Of a stretch of 64,000 nucleotides of DNA, positions 6,401 to 15,319 are shown one piece after another; position 1 is the first letter of the stretch; every line of letters begins with the position of its first letter. The stretch comes from Kibdelosporangium sp. MJ126-NF4 (GTDB lineage Bacteria > Actinomycetota > Actinomycetes > Mycobacteriales > Pseudonocardiaceae). The stretch is taken from contig NZ_CDME01000002.1 in the NCBI RefSeq assembly GCF_000826545.1, positions 930,001-994,000 of the forward strand. Direction: 5' to 3'. The notes beneath the pieces are model-generated. The model did no database searches. It worked only from the letters and a program-made list of their open reading frames with translations, and was not told the DNA's origin. Both the position numbers and the translations under genes were made by a program.

Positions 6401-9148
6401 TCAGTCTGGCGAATTTGACTCCAGCTTTGCCAGTAGTTTTTTGGCGGCAGAGTTCCCGCTATCGACGGCCCGGCTTAGGAGGTCCTTGAGATCGGATTGG
6501 TCACCGATTTTCATGCGCAGTTCAGCGATCCTTACTAGAGCTCGACCATCACCTTTTGCTGCGAGCCGCCACAGTAGGCTCTCGGCGCCAACGACATCTC
6601 CGCGATCGTGCCGAACGTTGGCAATCTCGTACCATGCGGCGTCATCCGCTTTCAGTGGAGAGACTCGCTCGTATTGTTTGGCCAATTGCTCGGCTGTGGC
6701 ACAATCGCCAGCGCGTTCGTACAGCGTGGCAAGCTTTACGACTGCATAGAATTGTCCCAGCCTCGCCAGCTTTCGATAGATGTTGCGTGCGCTACGGGAG
6801 CGTCCTTGCTTCTCACGAAGCTCTCCTAGCTCGAACAAGGCCCAGTGCAGTCCACCATTGAAGGCTCGCCAGAGCAGGGCGGCGCCTCGACGTTCATCGC
6901 CCTTTCTTGCTTGGATTGTTCCGGCGACGCGCAGCGCGTTGGGAAGTCCGTACCTTTCAGCCAGGTGACAGGAAGCTTGGAAAAGTTCTGGATCGTCGAC
7001 TGTTACGGAAATGATGATCAGCTCAGAGACTGCGTCTCGAAAGCCGAGTCGCATCGCGTGCAGCATCACTGCGACGGCGCGGTTCTTGTCCGTGAAAACG
7101 TAGGCCCAGGCCAGTCCGGTGAGCGCCTCGTGGTTGCCTTGTTCGAAGGACCTGGTGGCAAGATGGAGCGCCAGGGCATGATCTCCTCGCGTGGTGAGGG
7201 ACCTGGCCTGATATTCAACAGCCCGGGCACCGCCGACCGTGAGAGCCCGCTCGTACAGCTGCTCTGCCTGGTCAGGTTGTCCCAAATGTGCGTGGATCGA
7301 TGCTAGCCCGACAAGCGCATCAGGGTTTTCTCCGTCGTCGGCCAAGGCGTACCAAGCCTTCGCTGCTTCCCATTCGCCTTTGTCTTCATGCAAGTGGCCT
7401 AGCACTATCTGGGATCTCGGATCGCCGTTCTCGGCAGCGAGCTGCCAGTATGGGAACGCGGCGTCATGACCTTCGGCTTCATTTATCGATGAAGCGAAAG
7501 CTCCGACACCTGAGGCGTCCCCACGGCGTGCGGCCGATCGGGCCAGTTGGTGAGCGATATCTGTCCGATTTCTAGCGTAGGCAGCTTGGGCGAGTGAAGC
7601 CTGATCCGCACTCACGACCTCATCGCGTAGTGCGGCGAGCCAGAATGAATCCGGCGGGCAGATTCCGGATCGGGTCTGTTTGCCATATTGTTCAAGATAG
7701 TCGACAAGCTTATAGCTGATATCTTCGACTGCACCGTGTTTCGGCCTGACTCGTGAGAGCGGGCCTCGAGCGCCTCGGCACAACGGCAGTAGATACTCGA
7801 CCGCGTGGTCGAACCACTCGCTTGGCAGATTATCCCGCTGCAATTCGGTCAGGTATGCCCGCGCGGCGTCGATAAGAAATGCTGTAGGCAGGGAAAGGCT
7901 CCACCCAAGTCGACGGGCATCCATCGCAGCTTGCATGACTGCTTTTGCCGCTGGGTCCGCGGTGACGTAGCGTTCGATCTGTGCCGGGCCACCTGCCAGG
8001 TATTGGGTGACATGTCCTTCCTCGGCGTTGGCGTGTGCCTCTGAGAGTCGCGGATCTTGTGCTGCCACCCTGGCAAGCAAATGCAGCTCAGACGCGGTGA
8101 ACGTCTCCAATACCGGAATGAAGTGTCCGGTCACCAATCTACGCACGTGTGGCCGGACATCATTTTCAATCTTCGCAGGTGCCAGCTGAAGGCGATACTC
8201 ATGCCAGAGGGTCCCCAAGATCAAAACAGGGGCGCAGTCGGGATTTTGGAGCGCACTTGTGAGCCACGAAGCAACCGTCTCATCACGCTCTATATCATCG
8301 GTGTGTAGATATCGATGCGACTCGTTGAGCCAGAGCACCGTGTGCGGGCCAATCTCTGGAAGTTGCGCCAGCAACTCATCCTGAGATGTCGGGTGCCACA
8401 GCCGCCACTGTTTGGGCAGACGCTGGACCTGCTCCCATGCTGAGCGAGTCTTGCCAGTCGAGGAGTTGCCCAGCAATACTGCAAGACCACTCTCGCCTGC
8501 AATTGCCCGGTCAACGATCTTTTCGAGATCACTGTCGTGTTCGCGCCGGATGTATAACGGCAACTGTGAAACGGGCTGCCCTACGCCAGACGGACTGATC
8601 GCCTCGTGCACGTCAAGCAAGAACGGATCTTGCATCTCGCCAACGGGTCGCCCCGGAGCGAGATCGATCTCATCCTGTTCGCTCTCTGCCGCCGCGCAGC
8701 GGCGCAGCGCCTGTGCCGCCGACGCGTCGAAGACCTGGCTACGCTTGTCGACCGTCACGACCCGCGCCGCGCGTCGCTGTGGATCGGCGAACTCTGCCCT
8801 GATGTCGACCCACCATGCCTTGCGCTGCCTCGGGTGCGACAACACGAGGATCACGGGCGCATTGCCTCTCAACCACAGATTCAGATCGCGTTCGTTGCAC
8901 TTGTACCGGAACGACAAGTCAGTCTCGCCAGCGAACGGCGAGTTGCTGGCCTTGCTCTGGACTAGCAACGTCAGGTTGAGCACCTCGCCGCTCGATGAAT
9001 CGACTAGGTCGATGTGACCGTCGATACCGTGGTCAACCCGGCGAGGATGGAAAAGGAACCCCATCTCCGTCACGCGGGTGTGGATCAACGCAATGCCAGC
9101 CTCACTGATAAGAGTCTGCACGCTGACCTTCTTGGCGCGGGACACCAC
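6401..9148 (-). CDS. DUF4365 nuclease-like, STAND-type ATPase and TPR protein
   Basis: A 915-residue three-part protein. Residues about 1-150 match DUF4365, a PD-(D/E)XK nuclease-like fold: DHGIDGHIDL supplies the acidic residues and LLVQSKAS the Q-x-K. Residues about 195-440 hold a P-loop ATPase with Walker A (GNSSTGKT, about 227-234) and Walker B-like TVLWLNESHRY, as in actinobacterial proteins that open with LPPYVPREHD-like sequence (here LPLYIRREHD). From about 530 to the end are TPR/Sel1-type helical repeats. Nuclease-STAND-TPR layouts are typical of predicted anti-phage sensors, where the repeats detect a trigger and the nuclease acts. The start is GTG 9148 or 9145; an upstream extension to 9253 lacks family similarity. 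Codon use is less GC-biased than in its neighbours. Function is inferred. Confidence 0.8.
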   Translation of the reverse strand: MVSRAKKVSVQTLISEAGIALIHTRVTEMGFLFHPRRVDHGIDGHIDLVDSSSGEVLNLTLLVQSKASNSPFAGETDLSFRYKCNERDLNLWLRGNAPVILVLSHPRQRKAWWVDIRAEFADPQRRAARVVTVDKRSQVFDASAAQALRRCAAAESEQDEIDLAPGRPVGEMQDPFLLDVHEAISPSGVGQPVSQLPLYIRREHDSDLEKIVDRAIAGESGLAVLLGNSSTGKTRSAWEQVQRLPKQWRLWHPTSQDELLAQLPEIGPHTVLWLNESHRYLHTDDIERDETVASWLTSALQNPDCAPVLILGTLWHEYRLQLAPAKIENDVRPHVRRLVTGHFIPVLETFTASELHLLARVAAQDPRLSEAHANAEEGHVTQYLAGGPAQIERYVTADPAAKAVMQAAMDARRLGWSLSLPTAFLIDAARAYLTELQRDNLPSEWFDHAVEYLLPLCRGARGPLSRVRPKHGAVEDISYKLVDYLEQYGKQTRSGICPPDSFWLAALRDEVVSADQASLAQAAYARNRTDIAHQLARSAARRGDASGVGAFASSINEAEGHDAAFPYWQLAAENGDPRSQIVLGHLHEDKGEWEAAKAWYALADDGENPDALVGLASIHAHLGQPDQAEQLYERALTVGGARAVEYQARSLTTRGDHALALHLATRSFEQGNHEALTGLAWAYVFTDKNRAVAVMLHAMRLGFRDAVSELIIISVTVDDPELFQASCHLAERYGLPNALRVAGTIQARKGDERRGAALLWRAFNGGLHWALFELGELREKQGRSRSARNIYRKLARLGQFYAVVKLATLYERAGDCATAEQLAKQYERVSPLKADDAAWYEIANVRHDRGDVVGAESLLWRLAAKGDGRALVRIAELRMKIGDQSDLKDLLSRAVDSGNSAAKKLLAKLESNSPD

Positions 9149-9500
9149 CCAGTTCAGTCCTAACCGCTCGTTACAGCGCCTGCTGGTCCGAAGTGCCTCT
9201 AGTCTGCCGCATGGGTACGACAGTCCTGGACGCGAACCTGAGCCATGGAACACGCCGGTCCGTCAACCGAGGGACGTGTCCCGTCGAACAGCGGTCCTAC
9301 TCGATCACGCTGCCCTTACATACCAACGTGAACTGACTGTGATTCCTAGAAATGCTACCTAGCGTAGTTGTCGTACTACGAAGAGGTGATTTCCGGCGAT
9401 CGGTCTACCGGATCCGTGGGATGAGCCTACCGTGAATGGTTCGCGGGTCGCGGTGCCGAACTGGTGGATTGGTGCCGTCGCGGCAGGGGAGAGGGCGACG
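9149..9500. other. Divergent promoter region
   Basis: This 352-base gap separates the leftward DUF4365-STAND gene from the rightward MFS-GGDEF gene. It holds no convincing gene. A short inverted repeat (CGTAGT at 9363-9368, ACTACG at 9375-9380) and a ribosome binding site, GGGGAGAGG at 9486-9494, are the only recognisable elements. Confidence 0.5.
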
Positions 9501-12080
9501 ATGGTCGAGGCGAGGTCTGTGCGTCTGGCCGATGCGCTTCGCGTCGGCGAGTTTCGCGCGCTCTGGGCAGCAGAGACGATCTCTGTTGCCGGAGACCAAT
9601 TGGCCCGCGTTGCACTGTCTCTTGTGGTCTATGCGCGTACCTCGTCCGCAGTCCTGACTGGTCTGACGTACGCGTTGACGTTCGTGCCTTCGTTCCTGGG
9701 CGGCATGTTCCTCTCCGGGCTGGCCGACCGGTTCCCGCGGCGGGCGGTCATCGTCACGACTGACCTGCTGCGTGCCGGGCTTGCCGCGGCGATGGCACTT
9801 CCGGGTCTACCACTGGGTCTGTTGTGGACGCTGGTCGGTGTGCTGACCCTGGCCGCGGCGCCGTACAAGGCAGCCCAATTGGCCTTGTTGCCCCAAGTGC
9901 TGGACAGGGACCAGTTCACGTCCGGGATGGCGCTGCGGCAGATCAGCAACCAGGCGGCGCAGGTCGTCGGGTTCTTGCTCGGCGGTGCGTTGGTCGCGGC
10001 GATCGCTCCAGTCGGCACCTTGCTGCTCAACGCCGGTACGTTCGCCTTGAGCGCTGTGCTGGTGCTGTTGTTCGTTCGCCCTCGGGCCGCGTCAGCGCAA
10101 AGCAAGGCGGAGACAGCCTTCTCTACGTCCGAACATTCGAGCGTTCGGCTGGGGCTCGTACCTGTGTTCGTTCTGGCGTCGTTGGTCGGCTTGTGGGTGG
10201 TGCCGGAGGGACTGGCGGCGCCGTACGCCGGGGCGCTGGGTGGCACGGCCCTGATGGTGGGGATGCTGATGGCCGCCGACCCTGTCGGCAGCGTTCTCGG
10301 GGGCTGGCTGGCCACGAAGATGGTTCGCACGCCTACTCTGGACTCGCTGTTCTGGCCTGCGGTACTGGCGGGGATCCCGCTGGTTGGGTGCTTCGTGCAG
10401 CCTGGGCTGTGGGCATCGGCTGTCCTCTGGGCGTTCTCCGGCGCGGCGTCGACCATCTTCCTGATTCGACTACAAGCGCATGTTGTGGAGGTCGTGCCGG
10501 ACAGTCGCCGGGGCACCGTGATGGGGCGGATCAGTACCACGCTGCAGACATCGCAGGGTGTGGCCATTCTCGGCGGTGGAGCGCTGGCCGAAGTGGCCGG
10601 GCCGTTCGTGGCAGTCGCGGCAGCAGGTGCGTTGAGCGTAGCGGCCGTTGTGCTGGTGGCCGTGGTGTGGGGCCGCGCTCGTCCCCGTGACGGAGACGAG
10701 CGGCAGCCGGGGGAGACGACTCAGATGTCCTTGTTGGCCACAGTGACCTCCTGGGTACGGCGAAGCCCTCGGGATCCCGCCTCCGGTGGCGACGGCACGG
10801 GATCGGAACACGGAAACTCGCCCAGTATGGACGGCCGACCTCCTGGAACGCAGCCCCCACCAAGGGGACAACGTGCGGGTTGGGCACTCTTTTCCCGGCC
10901 CAGACCTGCGGTGGTCTATTTGTTGGGTGTCTGTGCCGCCGCAGGTGTGCTCACTATGGGCACGCTGGTCTCGCAGCGGGTTTCTCGCGCTGACCTGCTG
11001 CTGTTCGCAGTGCTCGTTGCGTCGGGTATCGCTGCGGCCGAGGTGACGCGGCGCGTCGAACGAATGCGCCGAATGATCACGGACGCTCCGCACGTCAACC
11101 TGTCGTCGGTCTGGACACTGTCCGCCGCGGTTGTCCTGCCATCCGGTCTCGCGTCCCTGGCCGTCGTGGTGTTGTACAGCCACTTGTGGTTCCGGAGCTG
11201 GCGACGCTTGCCCGGGTTCCACACGTTCCGGGTCGTGTTCAACGCCTCGAACGTCGTGGTGTGCTGTCAGGCCACGGCGCTGCTGGCCGATCGCATCCAC
11301 TTGCGACCGTTCAGTCTTGTTGACCCGTGGACAACACTGGGATTGTTCACGCTGACCATCGCCTTCTACTTCGTGCTGAACTCGTCGATGGCCGCGGCCG
11401 CCATCGCGCTGCTGCAGTCGGACAGGTCACTGGTGCGGCTGCTGGGCAAGACGTCCGAAAACGTGCTGGAGCTGGCTACCTTGTGCATGGCCGCGCTGGC
11501 TGTGGTGCTGCTGAGCGTCGGCCGTCCGCTCATCTTGTTGGTGTACTTGCCGCTGTACGCGCTGCACAGGAGCGTTCTTCTCCGACAGTTCGAACGCGAT
11601 GCCATGACGGATGCCAAGACAGGGCTGTTCAACGCAACGAGTTGGCACACGCTGGCTACCAAGGAGCTCGACCGCGCCCGCCGAGCGGAGACAACCGCCG
11701 GCCTGCTCATGATCAAGATCGACAACGTGTTCAGGATCGACGACGAACACGAGCAGGTGCTGTGCGACCAGGCGCTGGCCGCAGTGGCTGAGACGCTGCG
11801 GAGCGAAACCAGAAGCTACGACCTGAGCGGCAGGCTGGCCGGAGAGGAGTTTGTCGTCCTCGTGCCAGGCATCGCTGACCGCGACGTCCTGTCCATTGCG
11901 GACCGCATCCGGCGGGCGGTCCGTCTCCGAGGGGTCGACGGCGTGCCCAGCTTGAGCGTTTCCATCGGCGTCGCTCACTATCCGGCGACGTCGCGTCAGC
12001 TGGAGGAAATCCTGCTCGCCGCGAGCAATGCGTTGTTCACCGCAGGCCGAGACGAAGTACGTGCGGTCGAGAAGTACTAA
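9501..12080 (+). CDS. MFS transporter fused to membrane region and degenerate GGDEF domain
   Basis: An 859-residue fusion. Residues about 1-400 are a 12-segment major facilitator of the actinobacterial drug-efflux type (LSGLADRFPRRAVIV is the loop 2-3 motif). A hydrophilic linker rich in G, P and R (about 405-465) leads to a second membrane region (about 470-690). A C-terminal GGDEF-like domain (about 700-859) follows. Its signature is AGEEF rather than GGDEF, and the first metal-binding Asp is replaced by Lys (MIKIDN for the usual DIDxF), so cyclase activity is doubtful. ATG 9501 has GGGGAGAGG in front; a GTG at 9432 is possible. A broken copy of its middle lies at 5894-6338. It may couple transport to a GTP- or nucleotide-sensing domain. 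Confidence 0.8.
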   Translation: MVEARSVRLADALRVGEFRALWAAETISVAGDQLARVALSLVVYARTSSAVLTGLTYALTFVPSFLGGMFLSGLADRFPRRAVIVTTDLLRAGLAAAMALPGLPLGLLWTLVGVLTLAAAPYKAAQLALLPQVLDRDQFTSGMALRQISNQAAQVVGFLLGGALVAAIAPVGTLLLNAGTFALSAVLVLLFVRPRAASAQSKAETAFSTSEHSSVRLGLVPVFVLASLVGLWVVPEGLAAPYAGALGGTALMVGMLMAADPVGSVLGGWLATKMVRTPTLDSLFWPAVLAGIPLVGCFVQPGLWASAVLWAFSGAASTIFLIRLQAHVVEVVPDSRRGTVMGRISTTLQTSQGVAILGGGALAEVAGPFVAVAAAGALSVAAVVLVAVVWGRARPRDGDERQPGETTQMSLLATVTSWVRRSPRDPASGGDGTGSEHGNSPSMDGRPPGTQPPPRGQRAGWALFSRPRPAVVYLLGVCAAAGVLTMGTLVSQRVSRADLLLFAVLVASGIAAAEVTRRVERMRRMITDAPHVNLSSVWTLSAAVVLPSGLASLAVVVLYSHLWFRSWRRLPGFHTFRVVFNASNVVVCCQATALLADRIHLRPFSLVDPWTTLGLFTLTIAFYFVLNSSMAAAAIALLQSDRSLVRLLGKTSENVLELATLCMAALAVVLLSVGRPLILLVYLPLYALHRSVLLRQFERDAMTDAKTGLFNATSWHTLATKELDRARRAETTAGLLMIKIDNVFRIDDEHEQVLCDQALAAVAETLRSETRSYDLSGRLAGEEFVVLVPGIADRDVLSIADRIRRAVRLRGVDGVPSLSVSIGVAHYPATSRQLEEILLAASNALFTAGRDEVRAVEKY

Positions 12081-12433
12081 CTTGGCCCGTAGTACTGCAG
12101 GCCCCACTTGGCCAGCGGGAAGATGGCTCGGAGCAGTGACCGTCCCTTGGTCGTGAGCCTGTAGCGCACGGCGCCGAACGTTCCGTGCTCGGCGTTGCGT
12201 TCGATGAGTCCATCCTCTGTGGCTCGTTGCAGTGTGTCGGTCAGTACGCGGTGTGAGAGCGCGTTGCTGTCGCCGTCGGTGCTGGCGATGTGGCTGTTGA
12301 TGGACGTGAGGATGTCCTTGTTCTGGCGCTCGCCGAGTGCCAGGGCGGCGAGGACGGGCAGTGTCCACTTGCCCTTGAGGAGATTGACGGCTTCCGAGAC
12401 AGCTTGTTGATGCGGCAGGCTCCACCCGGTCAC
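12077..12433 (-). CDS. HxlR-family transcriptional regulator
   Basis: A 118-residue winged-helix protein typical of HxlR in length and sequence (EAVNLLKGKWTLPVLAALAL, LSHRVLTDTLQRATEDGLI, RYRLTTKGRSLL). These regulators often respond to redox-active or electrophilic compounds and act on neighbouring genes. Its stop overlaps that of the MFS-GGDEF gene in convergent orientation. Its promoter faces the BTAD gene across a region holding a 22-bp palindrome. No cysteine is conserved in the N-terminal region, so thiol sensing is not indicated. Confidence 0.9.
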   Translation of the reverse strand: MTGWSLPHQQAVSEAVNLLKGKWTLPVLAALALGERQNKDILTSINSHIASTDGDSNALSHRVLTDTLQRATEDGLIERNAEHGTFGAVRYRLTTKGRSLLRAIFPLAKWGLQYYGPS

Positions 12434-12521
12434 GTGCTTGTGCTTATCGCATGATCGGGATTCCCGACTTCACGACTCGCCCTGTCCTCGTTGCATGTCC
12501 GCCAAATGGGTGATTTCGCCT

Positions 12522-12543
12522 CGACTGAGCTCGAGCTCAGTCG
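12522..12543. promoter_or_regulatory. Perfect 22-bp palindrome upstream of BTAD regulator
   Basis: CGACTGAGCTC (12522-12532) is followed directly by its exact reverse complement. It lies between the divergent HxlR and BTAD genes. The core TGAGC-N4-GCTCA recurs upstream of the conjugation operon (31619-31632), where CGACTGAGCTC is also found, so both may be bound by one regulator. Confidence 0.55.
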
Positions 12544-12677
12544 GCGCTTACCTTGCGCTCACTGGGAGGTGGGGGAGTAGGTCTCGGTATGCGGGCGGCG
12601 TTCGCCCACGGAAACACGGGAACAAGGTGGCCGGTCACTTGTGGCGAGCGGCCGGCCACCGTCGCAAGGGGAGTGCC

Positions 12678-13943
12678 ATGAGGATCCGGTGGTGGCCGAG
12701 ACGGAACCGCAATGAGCCAGGTGCCGCCGATGCGACCGCGAGCGCGTTCCGCGCGGCGGGTACCGACGGACTCAGCTTGGTCGGGCCGGGCGCGATCTCG
12801 GCGGCGCGAGCCATCGTCGTGCACGCGTTGTCCGGGTCCGAGTCCGGACTCGGACCAGGCGGCCGGCTGGTCATTCCCCAGGTCGACCTGGATCTCCTGC
12901 TGGGCGGGCCGTACAGCAGGGTCGCATCGGACGCGGTTACGGTGACTGGCACGTTGGATACGGCCGTCGACCTGGCCGCTTCCGCTGCTGCTGCCGGGCA
13001 GGCGGTGTTGTTGGTCGGCAGCGTTGAACCTCAGTTGCGCGGGCGCGTTGGGGCGCTGTTGAGTCCTGCTGGGACCACCAGAGTGACTGTTCTCGGCGCG
13101 GGCCTTGGTCGTGTAGTCGATGTTCGCGAGGACGGGTGCGTCGAGCCGCGGTCTGACTTCCTCGGCCGTCGACGTCTGTTCACTGAGCCGCGGGACGATG
13201 TCCAGGCAGTGCGTGCCTCGTGCGGGCGTACTCCGACTCGTGCCAACGTAAAACCGTTCGCGTTGCGTGTGCTGGGGTCGGTGACGCTCGAGTTCTGGGA
13301 AGCTGGCAAGCGCCGGGAGGTCACCCACGTGCTGACGCCGAAGCAGCAGGAGCTGCTGGTGTACTTGGCGGTTGCGGGTGAGGAAGGCGCTCGTCGCGAG
13401 GCGTTGAACAGGGCCGTGTGGCCGGGCAGCCCGCCGGGGCGGCCGTACAACTCCCTGCACAATGCGCTGTCGAAGCTGCGAAGCGTGATGCTGGATGTCT
13501 CTAGCGGCGCTGTCCGTGACGTAGTGCTGCGTTCCGGGCCGCACTATCGAATCAATCGAGACGTTGTAGACGTCGACTACTGGCGCCTGCGAAGGTCCGA
13601 CTATCGAGCACTGGCGCTGTATCGAGGCGATGTCGGTGAAGGCATCGAATCACTGTGGCTTGCTCTGCCGCGTGAAGCGATGCGTCATAAGGTCATTGAA
13701 AGTGCTGCGAAACTTTTCTGCGGCGGTCGACATGATAAATTGGCTGGGGCATTGAGTGCGCTTGAAAGTATTCGAGCTGTGGATCCATGCAATGAATATG
13801 TCTACCGCGAGCTTATTGGCGCCCAGCTGAGTGTTGGTTGCATTGATCTGGCGCGTGAAACTTATGATTTGTTAGTCGAGATGCTCGACGAAATTGGACG
13901 ACAGCCTGATATTCGGACGCGGAACCTGCTGCTGTCAGGATGA
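12678..13943 (+). CDS. BTAD-domain (SARP-related) regulator
   Basis: A 421-residue protein starting at ATG 12678 behind AAGGGGAG. The N-terminal third resembles the middle of large actinobacterial LysM-BTAD proteins (RLVIPQVDLDLLLGGP, LAASAAAAGQAVLLVGSV). Residues about 190-290 form an OmpR-like winged helix (RVLGSVTLEF, TPKQQELLVYLAVAGEEGAR, RPYNSLHNALSKLRSVM). The rest is a bacterial transcriptional activation domain (ALSALESIRAVDPCNEYVYR). Compared with the long versions it lacks the N-terminal membrane and LysM parts. Such proteins are often found on integrative elements. Control of the conjugation operon is suggested by the shared palindrome. Confidence 0.8.
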   Translation: MRIRWWPRRNRNEPGAADATASAFRAAGTDGLSLVGPGAISAARAIVVHALSGSESGLGPGGRLVIPQVDLDLLLGGPYSRVASDAVTVTGTLDTAVDLAASAAAAGQAVLLVGSVEPQLRGRVGALLSPAGTTRVTVLGAGLGRVVDVREDGCVEPRSDFLGRRRLFTEPRDDVQAVRASCGRTPTRANVKPFALRVLGSVTLEFWEAGKRREVTHVLTPKQQELLVYLAVAGEEGARREALNRAVWPGSPPGRPYNSLHNALSKLRSVMLDVSSGAVRDVVLRSGPHYRINRDVVDVDYWRLRRSDYRALALYRGDVGEGIESLWLALPREAMRHKVIESAAKLFCGGRHDKLAGALSALESIRAVDPCNEYVYRELIGAQLSVGCIDLARETYDLLVEMLDEIGRQPDIRTRNLLLSG

Positions 13944-14475
13944 CGGTGCCTTGGGTTTGAGTCCTGTGGGTGTTCCTCTCTGCCTTCGCCTCCACCTGCT
14001 GTTGTGTCTTCGCGTTAGTGTTGACGCTCTGTGGCTAGCTGAGCTGCAGGCTCAGCATGCCTTCTGGCTACTTCCGCTTGGTCCGACTTATGTGCCGTTA
14101 GGCACATGTCAAGTTGATTTGGTGTGCTGCGGAGGTGAAGACGTTGAGCGTCGGAGTGTGTCCTTTGAGAGTCTGGACGCCCAGGGTCTTTATAGGAGAT
14201 GTTTAAGGCTGGTACTCCAGGTCACCTTTTATTTTTATTGCTTTTGGAAGCTTTCCGAATTGCCGGAGTCCTGCTCTCTTGTGAACCCTTCGGTGCGCGC
14301 CTCCCTTCGTCCTGGTCTGCATTAATGGTATCGAATGATCTTGAGATGCGATATTGATGTCACCCGTTTGAGTGTTGCTTTTCGGGTGGTCGAAACTAAT
14401 ATAGAAAGTGTCAGACGGCGGACGGCAACCCGTTTGTCTGGCTAGTCCAACGTCACCTTGTGAGTAAGTAGGTTT
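13944..14475. other. Intergenic region with two hairpins after the BTAD gene
   Basis: No convincing gene is seen in these 532 bases. Two perfect hairpins lie close together: GCTGAGC (14038-14044) with GCTCAGC (14050-14056), and ATGTGCC (14090-14096) with GGCACAT (14101-14107, 4-base loop). They may terminate BTAD transcription. The part after 14190 is visibly AT-richer than its surroundings and probably holds the promoter of the gene at 14476. Confidence 0.5.
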
Positions 14476-15261
14476 GTGATGGCCACTCTTGAGGCTTGTG
14501 TATCGAAGTATTCGCTGACTGTGGATGCGTCCGAAACGATCGATCTCATGGTGCAGAACGCTGACAATCCTTGGGGCCGTCGGTTGCGTGATGCGCTGAT
14601 ACAGGCGACGTCCGGTCGCGACGCTTGCTTTGCTGTGTCGCCCTATGCCGCTCTGAGCCACGCGGAGATGGATCCACGCGCGTCAGACGGCCTTGACCTG
14701 CCTGACGTGGGAGATGCATCTCTGTGTCGCGTGCTGAGCAATCTGGAGGCCGCAGGGCTCATAGCCACGCGGACGGTGCTGCATGAGGCACCATCAGAGA
14801 ACTACCTGACCGACGGTCGCATCGTCACGGCCGTTGAGGTCATGCGGCCGTTCGTCCTCGTGACGGTCCGGCACAGCTGGTCATCCGGCGCGTGGCGCAG
14901 CATGTACGCCGACAGGTGGGAGATCGCGGAACGTTCTTACATCGTGCCTGCCGGGTGGTACCTGGTCGGGGAAGTGGGGGAGCACTGCTACGACCTGGCC
15001 GGGGTCGCTGGCATGGATGGCATCTCCGATGACACCTTCTGCTGGCTGTATGACCTCGAAGGGTTCGACGCGTCCCACTGTATGGCCGAGTGCGACTCAT
15101 GCGGCTCACGCTGGACTGCAGACGGCGGTTCATGGCGGTTTGAGCCGGACTGGTGCGACGCACCCGCGTGGTCGTTCGACGATGCTGAAGACTTCGGTCC
15201 GAACGAGACTGTCGGCTGCCCGAGTTGCGGCACCGGTCGCGTGTACTTTCAGATCTCTTGA
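14476..15261 (+). CDS. Protein of unknown function with C-terminal zinc-ribbon-like Cys pairs
   Basis: A 261-residue acidic protein (start GTG 14476 or ATG 14479). The N-terminal half contains a possible winged-helix segment (LCRVLSNLEAAGLIATRTVL). The C-terminal 60 residues carry two CxxC pairs, CDSCGS and CPSCGTG, with a tryptophan-rich acidic stretch between, as in a zinc ribbon. A conserved family is not recognised. It is followed after 58 bases by another Cys-containing unknown gene on the same strand, and the two are probably expressed together. Confidence 0.6.
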   Translation: MMATLEACVSKYSLTVDASETIDLMVQNADNPWGRRLRDALIQATSGRDACFAVSPYAALSHAEMDPRASDGLDLPDVGDASLCRVLSNLEAAGLIATRTVLHEAPSENYLTDGRIVTAVEVMRPFVLVTVRHSWSSGAWRSMYADRWEIAERSYIVPAGWYLVGEVGEHCYDLAGVAGMDGISDDTFCWLYDLEGFDASHCMAECDSCGSRWTADGGSWRFEPDWCDAPAWSFDDAEDFGPNETVGCPSCGTGRVYFQIS

Positions 15262-15319
15262 TCTCCCAGGGCTCTCGCCCGACACCCATCTTCGAACGAT
15301 CCCTTGGTGAGGTCCTGTG

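Noticed and set aside
9363..9380. Short inverted repeat as operator of the MFS gene
   Set aside because: Only 6-bp arms; too weak to call on its own.
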